Both the position numbers and the translations under genes were made by a program. From assembly GCA_014240375.1 (NCBI GenBank), contig JAAZXB010000003.1, forward strand, positions 1 to 64,000: a DNA stretch of 64,000 nt. The letters run 5' to 3'. Of the stretch, positions 1-8,285 are shown piece by piece; within the stretch, counting starts at the first letter, position 1; every line of letters begins with the position of its first letter. The notes under the pieces were generated by a model. The model saw only the letters and a program-made list of their open reading frames with translations, was not told where the DNA came from and made no database searches. Source of the stretch: Planctomycetota bacterium. Its GTDB lineage: Bacteria > Planctomycetota > UBA8108 > UBA1146.

Positions 1-64
1 GGGTCATCGGGTCATCGGGTCATCGGGTCATCGGGTCATCGGGTCATCGGGTCATCGGGTCATG
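1..64. repeat. 8-bp tandem repeat (GGGTCATC)n, truncated by window edge
   Basis: Seven perfect copies of GGGTCATC are followed by an eighth copy ending in G instead of C. The array begins at or before the window edge, so its full length is unknown. The unit is not a multiple of three. It contains no stop codon on the + strand in any frame, and stops in every frame on the - strand. The last copy creates an ATG at 62. It lies just upstream of comEC. Confidence 0.95.
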
Positions 65-185
65 AAGCAGTGGAGCAGCGATCAACATCGATCAACTTTC
101 GAATGCGAGCACCAGACCGAGCAGGACAGCCACTCCCCATTCCCCTCTGTGGAGACCGGCACTGTTTCTGTGGATCGGTACCCTG

Positions 186-2414
186 GTGCCGTGGCAGTGG
201 CCACTACCGAGTGGATTTCCCGCTCCCATCTTGCTGCTGGTGATGGCCAGCATCGGTTGCTGTCCAGGCCCACGGTCCCTGTTACTTCGTACCTTTCTGC
301 CCCTCACCATCGGACTCTATCTCGGGCCGGGCCCCCCCGCTGTGGAAGCGGACCTCCCCTACGGACCGATCCAGCTGGAGGCGGTGGTCTGCTCGCCGCC
401 ACGCCAGGGTCAAGACCATCGGAAGTGGCATGGCCAAAGACGCTGGACCACCGTCCGCCTCGATCAGATCCGTCAGGGTGATCAGCCGATCGTAGGAAAA
501 CTGCGGGTCACCCTGCCAGGAGCCGCCCGCCTCGGACGCGGCGATCGGCTACAGCTGTACTTGCGAGCCGGTTCGGGAGGTCGTCGCCAGGTCATCGACG
601 CAGAGCAGTGGAGCATCATCGAAAGAGGAGGCTGGATGTCCCGCGCCGATCACTGGCGTCAGGCGGCAATTGACCGGTTGCTGGCCACCGATGGTTGGTG
701 GGGTTGCGCGCTGCTGCTGGGGGAACGAGGACTGCTCGAATCCGGGACCCGGTGGACGATGCAAAGGACCGGCCTCGGACATCTATTGGCAGTGAGTGGA
801 TTGCACATCGGCATCGTGCTGAGTTTGTTTCTGTTCATGGCTCGGCGATTGCGGCCACCCTGGTCTCACATTGTGCGCTGCACCGGCGCCTTGGTGGTGC
901 TGGGTCAGGCGTTCCTCTCCGGAGCGGATCCACCAGCGATTCGAGCCGCCATGACCGGCGCGATGCTCGCCAGCGGCCTGCTGGGAGGACGGATCCCCAC
1001 TCCTCTTCATGCCCTTTCCTTCTCGATGTTGATCTGGTGTGCGATGGGGTTGGCGCCGCCATCTCCGGCAGCCACCATCTCTTTGTGTGCAGTGGCAGGG
1101 ATCCACCTGGTCACCACAGGTCGGGATGACTCTCGCTCGCTCCTGGCTGCAGGACTGGGAGCCTTCTTCGGTGCTCATGTGGCGCTGGCATGGTGGAGCC
1201 CTGAAATGTCGCCACTGTCCCCGCTCTGGACGCTGGTGATGCTGATTCCCATTTCGATCGGGATCGTCTTCTCGATGGTCCAACTGCTGCTTCTTGAGTT
1301 ACTTCCGGCAGAACTACTGCGCCACGGCTGGCATGCCATCGGAGCCGTGCTGGAAACGATCCCGCAGTGGGCCGATCGAGCACCATGGAGTCCCTGGATG
1401 GCCCCGGTGATCGGAGTGCCCGCCTTGTCGCTGACGATGCTGACACTGCTGATGATCAGTGCCGGGCGACTGCGCTGGGCCCTGGCTGCGGCGCTGGCTG
1501 CACTGATCTGCGTGGCGATCCAGAGTTCCCTCCCCGATGAAGGCGCCATCCGTCTGCTCTCGACCGGACGAGGCCAATGCCTGCTGCTCGACTCGCCAGA
1601 GGCGACCCTGCTCTACGATGCGGGATCGCTCGACGCTCCCGACGGGGGTGCCGCACGAGTCCGCAAAGCACTGTGGAAAGCCGGTCGTTCACGCGTCGAC
1701 TGGATCATCATCTCGCACCCCCATCTCGATCACTACTCCGCCGTGCCAGAGTTGATCGCTAGCGGAACCGTGGGAGGTTTGCTGGTCTCGAGCAACTTTT
1801 CCCTCTCTGCAGTGGGTCGCGCACTGGAACAGCAGGCTCAACAGCACGGTGTTGCGGTGAAACGCCTCTCGACCGGCGATCGGCTGCGCATCGGTCGATG
1901 GTCGATCTGGGTCCTCGCCAGCCCCGATCCACGAGCTCCCGGTCCGGCCATCTCGACCAACGATCGCTCGATGGTGATCGAGGTGAAAGGCCCCGAGGGT
2001 TCGCTGTTGCTCCCTGGAGACGCCGAGGCACCCCTGCTGAGCAGCAACTCCCTCTCCGGCCCCATCGATGTCTTGTTACTGCCCCACCACGGTTCACACA
2101 GTCTCCCACTGGCGCAGTGGATCGCCCATCTGGCTCCGCGTCAGGTGATCGTGTCACGGCGAGGGCGACTGCCCCGGGAAACTCAACAGGCGCTCGCAGC
2201 CGTGGGGATCACATCGGTGGGGAGGGCTCGATCGCCACAGCCTCTACTCGGCGAGATCGGCGACTCCTCGCCAGACCCCTTGCCCGATCGGCAACCGCTG
2301 TCAAAGATATCGTTGCAGCCGGCGATCATCTGCCGGCGCAAGGAAGGACCTGCAAGATGCCCGGAGGCCCAGCGGAATCGACAGCCCCAGAAGCCTGGAA
2401 TCTCTCCTTCATGA
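186..2414 (+). CDS. comEC: ComEC/Rec2-type DNA uptake channel protein
   Basis: This is an inner-membrane channel protein of the ComEC family, which moves single-stranded DNA into the cytoplasm during natural transformation. From GTG 186 it has 742 residues: an N-terminal DUF4131-like part, a Competence domain of many membrane helices (about residues 150-440), and a C-terminal metallo-beta-lactamase domain with the motif HPHLDH near residue 510. The start is uncertain. The frame stays open back to the TGA at 63-65, and a hydrophobic stretch resembling the first ComEC membrane helix (RPALFLWIGTL) lies upstream of 186. A start at CTG 144 or ATC 81 (after GTGGAG, 5 nt) would include it. No other competence gene is in the window. 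The 3' end overlaps mtnA by ATGA. Confidence 0.85.
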   Translation: MPWQWPLPSGFPAPILLLVMASIGCCPGPRSLLLRTFLPLTIGLYLGPGPPAVEADLPYGPIQLEAVVCSPPRQGQDHRKWHGQRRWTTVRLDQIRQGDQPIVGKLRVTLPGAARLGRGDRLQLYLRAGSGGRRQVIDAEQWSIIERGGWMSRADHWRQAAIDRLLATDGWWGCALLLGERGLLESGTRWTMQRTGLGHLLAVSGLHIGIVLSLFLFMARRLRPPWSHIVRCTGALVVLGQAFLSGADPPAIRAAMTGAMLASGLLGGRIPTPLHALSFSMLIWCAMGLAPPSPAATISLCAVAGIHLVTTGRDDSRSLLAAGLGAFFGAHVALAWWSPEMSPLSPLWTLVMLIPISIGIVFSMVQLLLLELLPAELLRHGWHAIGAVLETIPQWADRAPWSPWMAPVIGVPALSLTMLTLLMISAGRLRWALAAALAALICVAIQSSLPDEGAIRLLSTGRGQCLLLDSPEATLLYDAGSLDAPDGGAARVRKALWKAGRSRVDWIIISHPHLDHYSAVPELIASGTVGGLLVSSNFSLSAVGRALEQQAQQHGVAVKRLSTGDRLRIGRWSIWVLASPDPRAPGPAISTNDRSMVIEVKGPEGSLLLPGDAEAPLLSSNSLSGPIDVLLLPHHGSHSLPLAQWIAHLAPRQVIVSRRGRLPRETQQALAAVGITSVGRARSPQPLLGEIGDSSPDPLPDRQPLSKISLQPAIICRRKEGPARCPEAQRNRQPQKPGISPS

Positions 2415-3433
2415 CGCTGGAGTGGGTCGGAGACATCGACGGTGCTCTACACATCCTCGATCAGACACTTCTTCCCGGAAGCCAGCAGCAGCGCATCCTC
2501 GAGCAACCATCCGATGTGATAGAAGCGATCCAGCAATTGGCGGTGCGCGGAGCCCCCGCCATCGGGGTCGCCGCCGCCTACGGCCTGTGCCTCGCCTCAC
2601 GAGGTTGCGAGCAGATCGAGCAGGTGCGAGAGCGGTGGGACGCCGCCATCGCTCCGATGCGCCAGGCACGCCCCACTGCCGTCAATCTTCACCACATGGT
2701 CGACCGGATGAATCGAGTCGCCACCTCGCCCGCAGCTGCTGAGCTGGACGGGGTCAGTCTGAGGGTTCGGTTACTGGAGGAAGCGCGCGCCATCGAAGCG
2801 CAAGATCAGCACTTCTGTCGGGCCATCGGCGTAGCCGGAGCGGATCTGATCCCGGAGGGCGCCACCGTCCTGACCCATTGCAATGCCGGAGCACTGGCCA
2901 CCGCCGGCCAGGGAACAGCGCTGTCAGTTCTGTACCAGGCGTGGCGCAACGGAAAACGGTTCAGGGTACTGGCGGACGAGACCAGACCGTTGCTGCAAGG
3001 ATCGCGACTGACCGCATGGGAGCTGCAAAAGAGTGGAATCCCCGTCGATGTCATCTGTGACGGTGCTTCCGGTAGTTTCTTTCAGGCCGGAGAGATCGAT
3101 CTAGTGATCACAGGAGCCGATCGGATCGCCGCCAATGGAGATGCCGCCAACAAGATCGGCACCTATACCATCGCCTCTCTGGCTCGAGCCCACGATGTCC
3201 CCTTCTACATCGCCGCTCCTTCTTCGACCTTCGACTTCACCATCGACGGTGGCGAACAGATCCCCATCGAGGAAAGAGACGCAGAAGAGATCTGGAACGT
3301 TTCATCGAGGCAGCGGCCAGCAGCACGGATCGGTTATCGCAACCCCGCATTCGACGTTACTCCCGCCTCCCACATCGCAGGCTGGATCACCGAGGCAGGA
3401 GTGCTGAAACCACCATTTCTGGAGATCCGATGA
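2411..3433 (+). CDS. mtnA: S-methyl-5-thioribose-1-phosphate isomerase
   Basis: MtnA converts 5-methylthioribose-1-phosphate to methylthioribulose-1-phosphate in methionine salvage. It belongs to the eIF2B alpha/beta/delta-related family. From ATG 2411 it has 340 residues, the usual length, and begins MTLEWVGDIDGALHILDQT, matching the family N-terminus. Family signatures include QQLAVRGAPAIGVAAAYG, THCNAGALATAGQGTAL and the ITGADRIAANGDAANKIGT region. ATG 2411 overlaps the comEC stop as ATGA, suggesting coupled translation. An alternative ATG at 2357 has a good GGAAGGA ribosome site but would add 18 non-conserved residues and overlap comEC by 58 bases. No other salvage gene is adjacent. Confidence 0.93.
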   Translation: MTLEWVGDIDGALHILDQTLLPGSQQQRILEQPSDVIEAIQQLAVRGAPAIGVAAAYGLCLASRGCEQIEQVRERWDAAIAPMRQARPTAVNLHHMVDRMNRVATSPAAAELDGVSLRVRLLEEARAIEAQDQHFCRAIGVAGADLIPEGATVLTHCNAGALATAGQGTALSVLYQAWRNGKRFRVLADETRPLLQGSRLTAWELQKSGIPVDVICDGASGSFFQAGEIDLVITGADRIAANGDAANKIGTYTIASLARAHDVPFYIAAPSSTFDFTIDGGEQIPIEERDAEEIWNVSSRQRPAARIGYRNPAFDVTPASHIAGWITEAGVLKPPFLEIR

Positions 3434-4287
3434 CCGGCGAGAATCAACCACTACTCGCCTTCGACGGCGATTGTCGCCTCTGCATCGGCAGCATCGAATG
3501 GTTACGACGATTGGGACTGCTGGAACAGATCGATACCCGTGCCGCTGCCACCATCACCGGCACCGATGGGGAGATGATCCAGCGACACCGGCGGGCGGGA
3601 GAGATCGTCCTGTTGCAAGAAGATCGTCAGCATGCCCTCACCGGAGCCGCCGCCATGCGCTGGTTGATCCAGCGACGCTGGTCGTCGCCGATGACTCGCC
3701 TGCTCGACCTGGCTCCCGTCTACTGCTTGATGGTCGTGGGCTACCGCTTCATCGCCTCGTGGCGACGGATCTGGCTACCCCCTGGCCAGGCACCCGATCC
3801 AATCCTGCTGGAACCGAACTGGGTTCGCTGGTTCCGGGTTGCGGGATCGATCCTGTTCATCGCCCTCAGCCTCGAACTGGTGAAATATGCCACGATGAAT
3901 AGCTGGCAAGATACGGCACTGGTCGACCACCTGATCAACTGGGTGGCTTCCTTCACCATCGTCGCCCTGCTCCTTCAATGCGTCGTCTTGAGAGCAGTGG
4001 GCTACCGCCGCCTGCTCGATGTGATGGCGGTGCAATCGTGGGCTGTCTTCGTCAGCATGCTGTGGACCGCTCCGGTGCTGTGGTTTCACCTCGAGGTGCA
4101 GGAGCTCCCCGATCTTGGCGTGATCGTCTTTTACGTCGTGACCACCGCCCTGTACATGAGAAGTTACCTGCCCTGGCTCGCCATTCACGAGCACATCCCC
4201 TTTCATACCCGCGACCTGCTATGGATGGCACTGGTGCTGGCAGTGGGCGTGGCACTGATCGAGTCCTTCTCGGGGATCAATCCCTGA
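3430..4287 (+). CDS. DCC-family (DUF393) thiol-disulfide protein with membrane domain
   Basis: The protein has 285 residues and an ATGA overlap with mtnA. The N-terminus (about residues 8-115) matches the DCC/DUF393 family: FDGDCRLC holds the DxxC-x2-C motif at residues 11-17, followed by an internal arginine-rich part and a short hydrophobic stretch. From about residue 135 onward there are four or five probable membrane helices (around 137-152, 168-190, 203-222, 228-245 and 262-280). DCC proteins are predicted thiol-disulfide oxidoreductases, and no substrate is established. The fusion to a membrane domain suggests a role at the inner membrane; that is inference. It probably shares a transcript with comEC, mtnA and the small zinc-ribbon ORF downstream. 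Confidence 0.8.
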   Translation: MTGENQPLLAFDGDCRLCIGSIEWLRRLGLLEQIDTRAAATITGTDGEMIQRHRRAGEIVLLQEDRQHALTGAAAMRWLIQRRWSSPMTRLLDLAPVYCLMVVGYRFIASWRRIWLPPGQAPDPILLEPNWVRWFRVAGSILFIALSLELVKYATMNSWQDTALVDHLINWVASFTIVALLLQCVVLRAVGYRRLLDVMAVQSWAVFVSMLWTAPVLWFHLEVQELPDLGVIVFYVVTTALYMRSYLPWLAIHEHIPFHTRDLLWMALVLAVGVALIESFSGINP

Positions 4288-4326
4288 TCGGAACATCGAG
4301 ACGATCGTTCGTAAAGGGGAGTCAGG

Positions 4327-4560
4327 ATCGGCTGGCTACAACGCTTTTTTTCCCGCCTTCACCCCGGATTCGAGCGGGAGTCTCGACGCTGGTACGTGCG
4401 CTGTCGATGCGGGAAAGAACCTGACGTCTGGGAGATGGGTGGGATCCGCTGGGGTGCCCTGGGCCAACCCCGTCGACTGGTCCGGTGCCCCTACTGTCAT
4501 GCTCGCTCCATCCTCAAGTTGCAACGGAGAGCGAGCGGTGACTTCGGCGATCGTAACTAG
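4327..4560 (+). CDS. Small zinc-ribbon protein with apparent ATC start
   Basis: This 77-codon ORF is easily missed because no ATG, GTG or TTG lies between the in-frame stop at 4312-4314 and its conserved core. Read from ATC 4327 it encodes a basic protein with the core RWYVRCRCGKEPDVWEMGG and, later, RCPYC. Cys26/Cys28 and Cys54/Cys57 form a CxC...CxxC pattern expected to bind one zinc. An AAAGGGGAG ribosome site ends 5 nt before the ATC. From memory, similar short proteins with a WxVRCxCG...PRRLxRCPxC pattern occur in planctomycetes; this could not be searched. It starts 39 nt after the DCC gene and ends one base before the convergent purE stop. Function unknown. A start-codon mutation (pseudogene) or a base-call error is the alternative. 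Confidence 0.7.
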   Translation: MGWLQRFFSRLHPGFERESRRWYVRCRCGKEPDVWEMGGIRWGALGQPRRLVRCPYCHARSILKLQRRASGDFGDRN

Positions 4561-4561
4561 A

Positions 4562-5068
4562 TCAACTCCCCGAAACCTTGCCACGCAGGGCATCGTCCTT
4601 CTGAGCCACCTTGCTCGCCATCGTCGCCTTGTGGTCCTCGAGACGGGCGCGCATTCCGGCATCGGCGGCACCGATGATCTGTGCCGCGAGAATTGCCGCA
4701 TTGGTCGCACCGGGCTTGCCGATGGCGACAGTGGCCACAGGCACCCCGGGGGGCATCTGAACCGTGGCGAGCAGGGCGTCGAGTCCGTCGAGGGCGCTCG
4801 AATCGATGGGAATCCCGATCACCGGCAGCGTGGTGCTGGCAGCCATCACTCCCGCCAGGTGGGCGGCGTGACCCGCCGCAGCGATGATGGCACTGTAGCC
4901 CTCGTCTGCAGCGGTGGTGCTCAGTTGATGGGCCACCTCTGGAGTCCGATGGGCGGAACAGACGCGAACCTCTGCCTCGATCTCGAACTTCTGTAACTGG
5001 TCGACACATGATTCCATCACGGACCAGTCGCTATCACTTCCCATCACTACCAGTACCTTTGCGCTCAT
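4562..5068 (-). CDS. purE: N5-carboxyaminoimidazole ribonucleotide mutase
   Basis: PurE moves the carboxyl group of N5-CAIR to give CAIR in purine synthesis. The protein has 168 residues starting MSAKVLVVMGSDSDW. The family motifs GSDSDW, SAHRTP and the AAGHAAHLAGV active-site loop are present. The start codon overlaps the purC stop as ATGA and is preceded by GGAAGGAG 8 nt upstream, so a longer in-frame version to 5200 is not needed. The next enzyme in the pathway, PurC, is encoded just upstream in the same operon. The C-terminus faces the zinc-ribbon ORF on the other strand, one base away. No purK is in the window. Confidence 0.95.
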   Translation of the reverse strand: MSAKVLVVMGSDSDWSVMESCVDQLQKFEIEAEVRVCSAHRTPEVAHQLSTTAADEGYSAIIAAAGHAAHLAGVMAASTTLPVIGIPIDSSALDGLDALLATVQMPPGVPVATVAIGKPGATNAAILAAQIIGAADAGMRARLEDHKATMASKVAQKDDALRGKVSGS

Positions 5069-5979
5069 GACTGCTGCTCCTTCCAGTTCTCCCAATCGAC
5101 TCCGGTCACACGCTGAAATAGTTCCCGGTAACGAGCAGTGGTGCCTTCGATGACAGATTCGGGAAGGTCTGGCGGTGGACCATCTCCGGTCCAACCACAA
5201 GAGGCGAGATGATCGCGAACATATTGTTTGTCAAAGGAAGGCGGGCTGATCCCGACTTGATACTGATCGGCAGGCCAGTAGCGGGACGAATCTGCGGTCA
5301 GCACCTCATCGGCGAGTACCGGCCCCTCGGCATCGAGTCCGAACTCGAACTTGGTGTCGGCCAGGATCAAACCGCAATCATCTGCGTGAGTTCGTCCATG
5401 GCTGAACACCTCGACCGAGAGATCGCGCAAGGTGTTCATCAATTCGTGACCGACCATATCTCCGGCTGTATCGATGGAGATGTTTTCATCGTGGCCCTGG
5501 TGATTCTTCGCAGCCGGCGTGAAGATGGGATCGTCGAGGCGATCCGCCTGGCGTAAGCCTTCTTCCAGCGGGATTCCACAGATGGAACCGGTCGCCTGGT
5601 AATCTTTCCAGCCACTACCCACAACAAACCCCCGCACCACGCATTCGACCGGGATCATTTGCAGTTTCTTGACCAGCATCGCACGTGGTCCCCATTCACG
5701 GGCAGCACTGCGGAACGGTTCAGGGAACTGCATCGGATCGGTCGAGATCATGTGATGCCTGACATGGGAGGGCAATCGATCGAGCCACCACCGAGTCAAC
5801 TGGGTGAGAATCGCTCCCTTGTCGGGAATTCCCTGTGGAAGCACTACGTCGTAGGCGCTGACTCGATCACTGGTCACCAGTAGCAACTGATCTCCCAGAT
5901 CAAAAATATCACGAACTTTTCCGCGTAAGATCGGTTCTACACCGTCTACACGGATGTCTCGGACCGCTGTTGAATCCAT
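5065..5979 (-). CDS. purC: Phosphoribosylaminoimidazole-succinocarboxamide synthase
   Basis: SAICAR synthetase joins aspartate to CAIR with ATP in purine synthesis. From ATG 5979 it has 304 residues, the length of the longer bacterial/eukaryotic-type enzymes. It shows the N-terminal GKVRDIFDLGDQLLLVTSDR signature, the LVKKLQMIPVECVVRG segment and SVEVFSHGRTHADDCGLILA with the DTKFEFG motif. A GGAGAGG site precedes the ATG by 6 nt. A GTG at 6012 would add 11 residues (MYPCRGLERLT) that read like leader sequence and is less likely. purE follows with an ATGA overlap, so the pair is translationally coupled. Confidence 0.95.
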   Translation of the reverse strand: MDSTAVRDIRVDGVEPILRGKVRDIFDLGDQLLLVTSDRVSAYDVVLPQGIPDKGAILTQLTRWWLDRLPSHVRHHMISTDPMQFPEPFRSAAREWGPRAMLVKKLQMIPVECVVRGFVVGSGWKDYQATGSICGIPLEEGLRQADRLDDPIFTPAAKNHQGHDENISIDTAGDMVGHELMNTLRDLSVEVFSHGRTHADDCGLILADTKFEFGLDAEGPVLADEVLTADSSRYWPADQYQVGISPPSFDKQYVRDHLASCGWTGDGPPPDLPESVIEGTTARYRELFQRVTGVDWENWKEQQS

Positions 5980-6046
5980 TGTGAGCCTCTCCAGTCCCCG
6001 GCAAGGATACACCTGAGGATCGGCTCTGTCACCGGCGCCAGAAATT

Positions 6047-7018
6047 TCAGATCAAGAACTCGCGAGATCCATCGGGGCGAACTTTCCAGCGTTGATGGAG
6101 CCACAGCCAATCCGCCGGAGTCTCACGGACCATCGTCTCGATCCTGGTCGTAACCGCTCGGGTGACCTCCAGGACATGAGAGCGAACCCCCTCCCCCCAG
6201 GGCAAATCAGCGATCTCACAGTGCAACCTGTAGCGTTTTCCCGCCTCCAGGCGGCGAGCCTGGAGGTAGACCACAGGCACCTGATAGCGCCGAGTCAGAA
6301 CTCCGATGGAAGGGGTCGTTGCGGCAGGACGACCGAGAAAATCGACGAAAAGACCGTCCCGGGTGTTCTGATCGATGAGCAGTGCCAGAGAGGTTCCTCG
6401 GCGTAGCGCTTTGCCCATCTCCGGCAGAGCTCCTGCGGGATCGAGAATCGTCGGCACCGTTGCCCCTCTCAACCAGTGCATGGCCCGATCGATATAAGCA
6501 TTCTTGACCGGTCGCGAGAGCAGTCCCATTCGCCAACCGCGCTGCACCAGCAGGGGCAAGATCACCTCGAAGGGACCCTGATGCCCACTGACCAGCAGGA
6601 ACGCTTCACCCGCTCGTTGACGCTGATCCAACTGTTCCCAGGGACCGGACCAGACCACCGAATCGATAAAGCGGCGATCCTGCAGCCAGCGCTGGATCTG
6701 AATCGCCTCGACTGCTGAAACCGCCACTCGACGCCACGATTCGAGTCCGACCGAATGAATCTTCTTCTCGGACCAGGTGGCTCCAAAGGCGTGACGGAGA
6801 TTGCTCAGCGTCACCGCTCTCCTACGTCGCGCAAGGAACCATGCGGGAACAGCCAACCCCCTGGCCAATCGACAGGCCAGCGCTGCCGGCAGCCACGCCA
6901 GCGGCAACACCACCAGTAACGATGCCATCGCCGTCAGCCATGCCATCCAGCCACGCCGCTGGCGCGGACCCGACCGGTCCGGTTGACTACGAGGTCGCTC
7001 TTGCTGAGTTGTGACCAC
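6047..7018 (-). CDS. LpxL/HtrB-like lysophospholipid acyltransferase
   Basis: The protein has 323 residues with a basic N-terminus, one hydrophobic segment (about residues 25-60) and the acyltransferase fold of the LpxL/HtrB family. Members add a secondary acyl chain to Kdo-lipid A or act on other glycolipids at the inner face of the cytoplasmic membrane. The HX4E catalytic motif is visible as SGHQGPFE. Further conserved parts are the LLIDQNTRDGLFVDFLGRPA segment and a C-terminal WLWLHQRWK. The acceptor cannot be read from sequence; lipid A is the obvious candidate in a diderm. It sits 34 nt upstream of the purC region on the same strand, with no functional link visible. Confidence 0.85.
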   Translation of the reverse strand: MVTTQQERPRSQPDRSGPRQRRGWMAWLTAMASLLVVLPLAWLPAALACRLARGLAVPAWFLARRRRAVTLSNLRHAFGATWSEKKIHSVGLESWRRVAVSAVEAIQIQRWLQDRRFIDSVVWSGPWEQLDQRQRAGEAFLLVSGHQGPFEVILPLLVQRGWRMGLLSRPVKNAYIDRAMHWLRGATVPTILDPAGALPEMGKALRRGTSLALLIDQNTRDGLFVDFLGRPAATTPSIGVLTRRYQVPVVYLQARRLEAGKRYRLHCEIADLPWGEGVRSHVLEVTRAVTTRIETMVRETPADWLWLHQRWKVRPDGSREFLI

Positions 7019-7162
7019 CGTTGGACTACCCCTTCACCACTCACCATCAATTTCGACCATCAGAGTCACCGGAGAGCGATCGAAGGATCCGATTGTTTTC
7101 CGGTAGGCTCCTGCACTGCTGGGCCTTATTCTCCCCCTCCTCGCCCGAAAGGAAAGTTCATC

Positions 7163-8182
7163 ATGGCCTATTCTCTGCTCCTTTTCATCGTTCTGGGAGC
7201 GAGCCCGCCAGATTCTCCGGCGAAAGTCAACGATCGCCTGGAGTTGACCGATGGCAGCGTGATCATCGGTACCCTTCGCCAACTGGAGAAGGGGGTCTAC
7301 ACCATCGATGTGGAAGCGGTGGGATCGATCCAGATCCCAGCGGCGCGGGTCACCGCCGCCGAGGTCTCCGGGGATCCGACTCTGCTCACCGATGCAGGTG
7401 AAACCCTCAGCGGCCCCTTACAACTCACCGAAGAAACCTGGCTGGTGAGCAACGCTCTCGGTGAGAGAACCATCTCCAATGCCCACGTGGTGGCCATCAA
7501 TCCGACTCCCCTGACCCCACCCACTTCGACCCAGAAGGCCACCATCACCCTCAACGGAACTCGAACCTCTGGCAACACCAGCACCACATCCGCTTCGATG
7601 AACATGGACTACACTTTTCGCTACCTCACCCACAGATTCAATTCCAAGCTTCACTGGGCCTACGGTGAAGATGAAGAAGTGATCAGCAAGAGAACCACCG
7701 GAGCGGAACTCAAGTATGACTTCTTTCCTCGCGACAGTTGGTATTTCTACACCAACTTCTCCGCCAGAAATGACCGATTTGCCGATCTTTCCCTGAGAAC
7801 CACTGCAGGAATTGGCGCCGGAATCCAGCTGCTGGATTCCGATGAAATCAGCTGGTCGCAGGAATCGGGGATCTCGGCACTCAACGAGGATTTCATCTCC
7901 GCCCTCGATGAAGCGACCAATACCCTTCGCGTGGCCGGAGATATCAAGTGGAGCATCGGTGAGGGAATGATGGAGGCATTCCACGACCACACCCTGTTCA
8001 TCTCGCTAGACGACCCCTCCAATATTCTCGCAGAGGGCCGCCTCGGTCTTCGAACTCAAATCATCGGTGGCCTCTCCCTCAACACCCAGATCAACATCCG
8101 ACATGACAGTGAACCGCCGGTCGGCGTCGAACAGGACGATATCGAGATGTTGTTGGGACTGGGCTACAGCACCAGTTTTTGA
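7163..8182 (+). CDS. DUF481 outer-membrane beta-barrel protein
   Basis: From ATG 7163 (ribosome site AAAGGAAAG) the protein has 339 residues. It has a short signal peptide (MAYSLLLFIVLGASP), then two small beta-rich modules of the type DRLELTDGSVIIGTL (about residues 20-110). From about residue 125 there is a DUF481/YdiY-like barrel of alternating hydrophobic beta strands. It ends in phenylalanine after GLGYSTS, as usual for outer-membrane barrels recognised by BAM. DUF481 proteins have no established transport substrate. The gene stands alone between the divergent acyltransferase and the downstream radical SAM gene. The longer ORF beginning at 6983 has no signal sequence and is rejected as a start. 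Confidence 0.82.
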   Translation: MAYSLLLFIVLGASPPDSPAKVNDRLELTDGSVIIGTLRQLEKGVYTIDVEAVGSIQIPAARVTAAEVSGDPTLLTDAGETLSGPLQLTEETWLVSNALGERTISNAHVVAINPTPLTPPTSTQKATITLNGTRTSGNTSTTSASMNMDYTFRYLTHRFNSKLHWAYGEDEEVISKRTTGAELKYDFFPRDSWYFYTNFSARNDRFADLSLRTTAGIGAGIQLLDSDEISWSQESGISALNEDFISALDEATNTLRVAGDIKWSIGEGMMEAFHDHTLFISLDDPSNILAEGRLGLRTQIIGGLSLNTQINIRHDSEPPVGVEQDDIEMLLGLGYSTSF

Positions 8183-8285
8183 CCGAATCGGCTGACCATC
8201 ATGACTTGTGGCCGTGAATCGGGCCTGCCATCATCGAGCCTCGAGAGTTTGACCACCTCCATCGTCCAGGAAACGGAGACTCCAG

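Noticed and set aside
1-64. CRISPR array
   Set aside because: The units are 8 bp with no spacers; it is a simple tandem repeat.
62-481. 139-codon ORF starting at the repeat-made ATG
   Set aside because: It runs in another frame over comEC, has no recognisable domain, and the comEC frame carries the conserved sequence. It could only matter if a frameshift joined it to comEC, for which I see no evidence.
4341-4355. T-run as a terminator after the DCC gene
   Set aside because: No stable hairpin precedes it, and the run (TTT TTT) encodes Phe-Phe in the zinc-ribbon frame.
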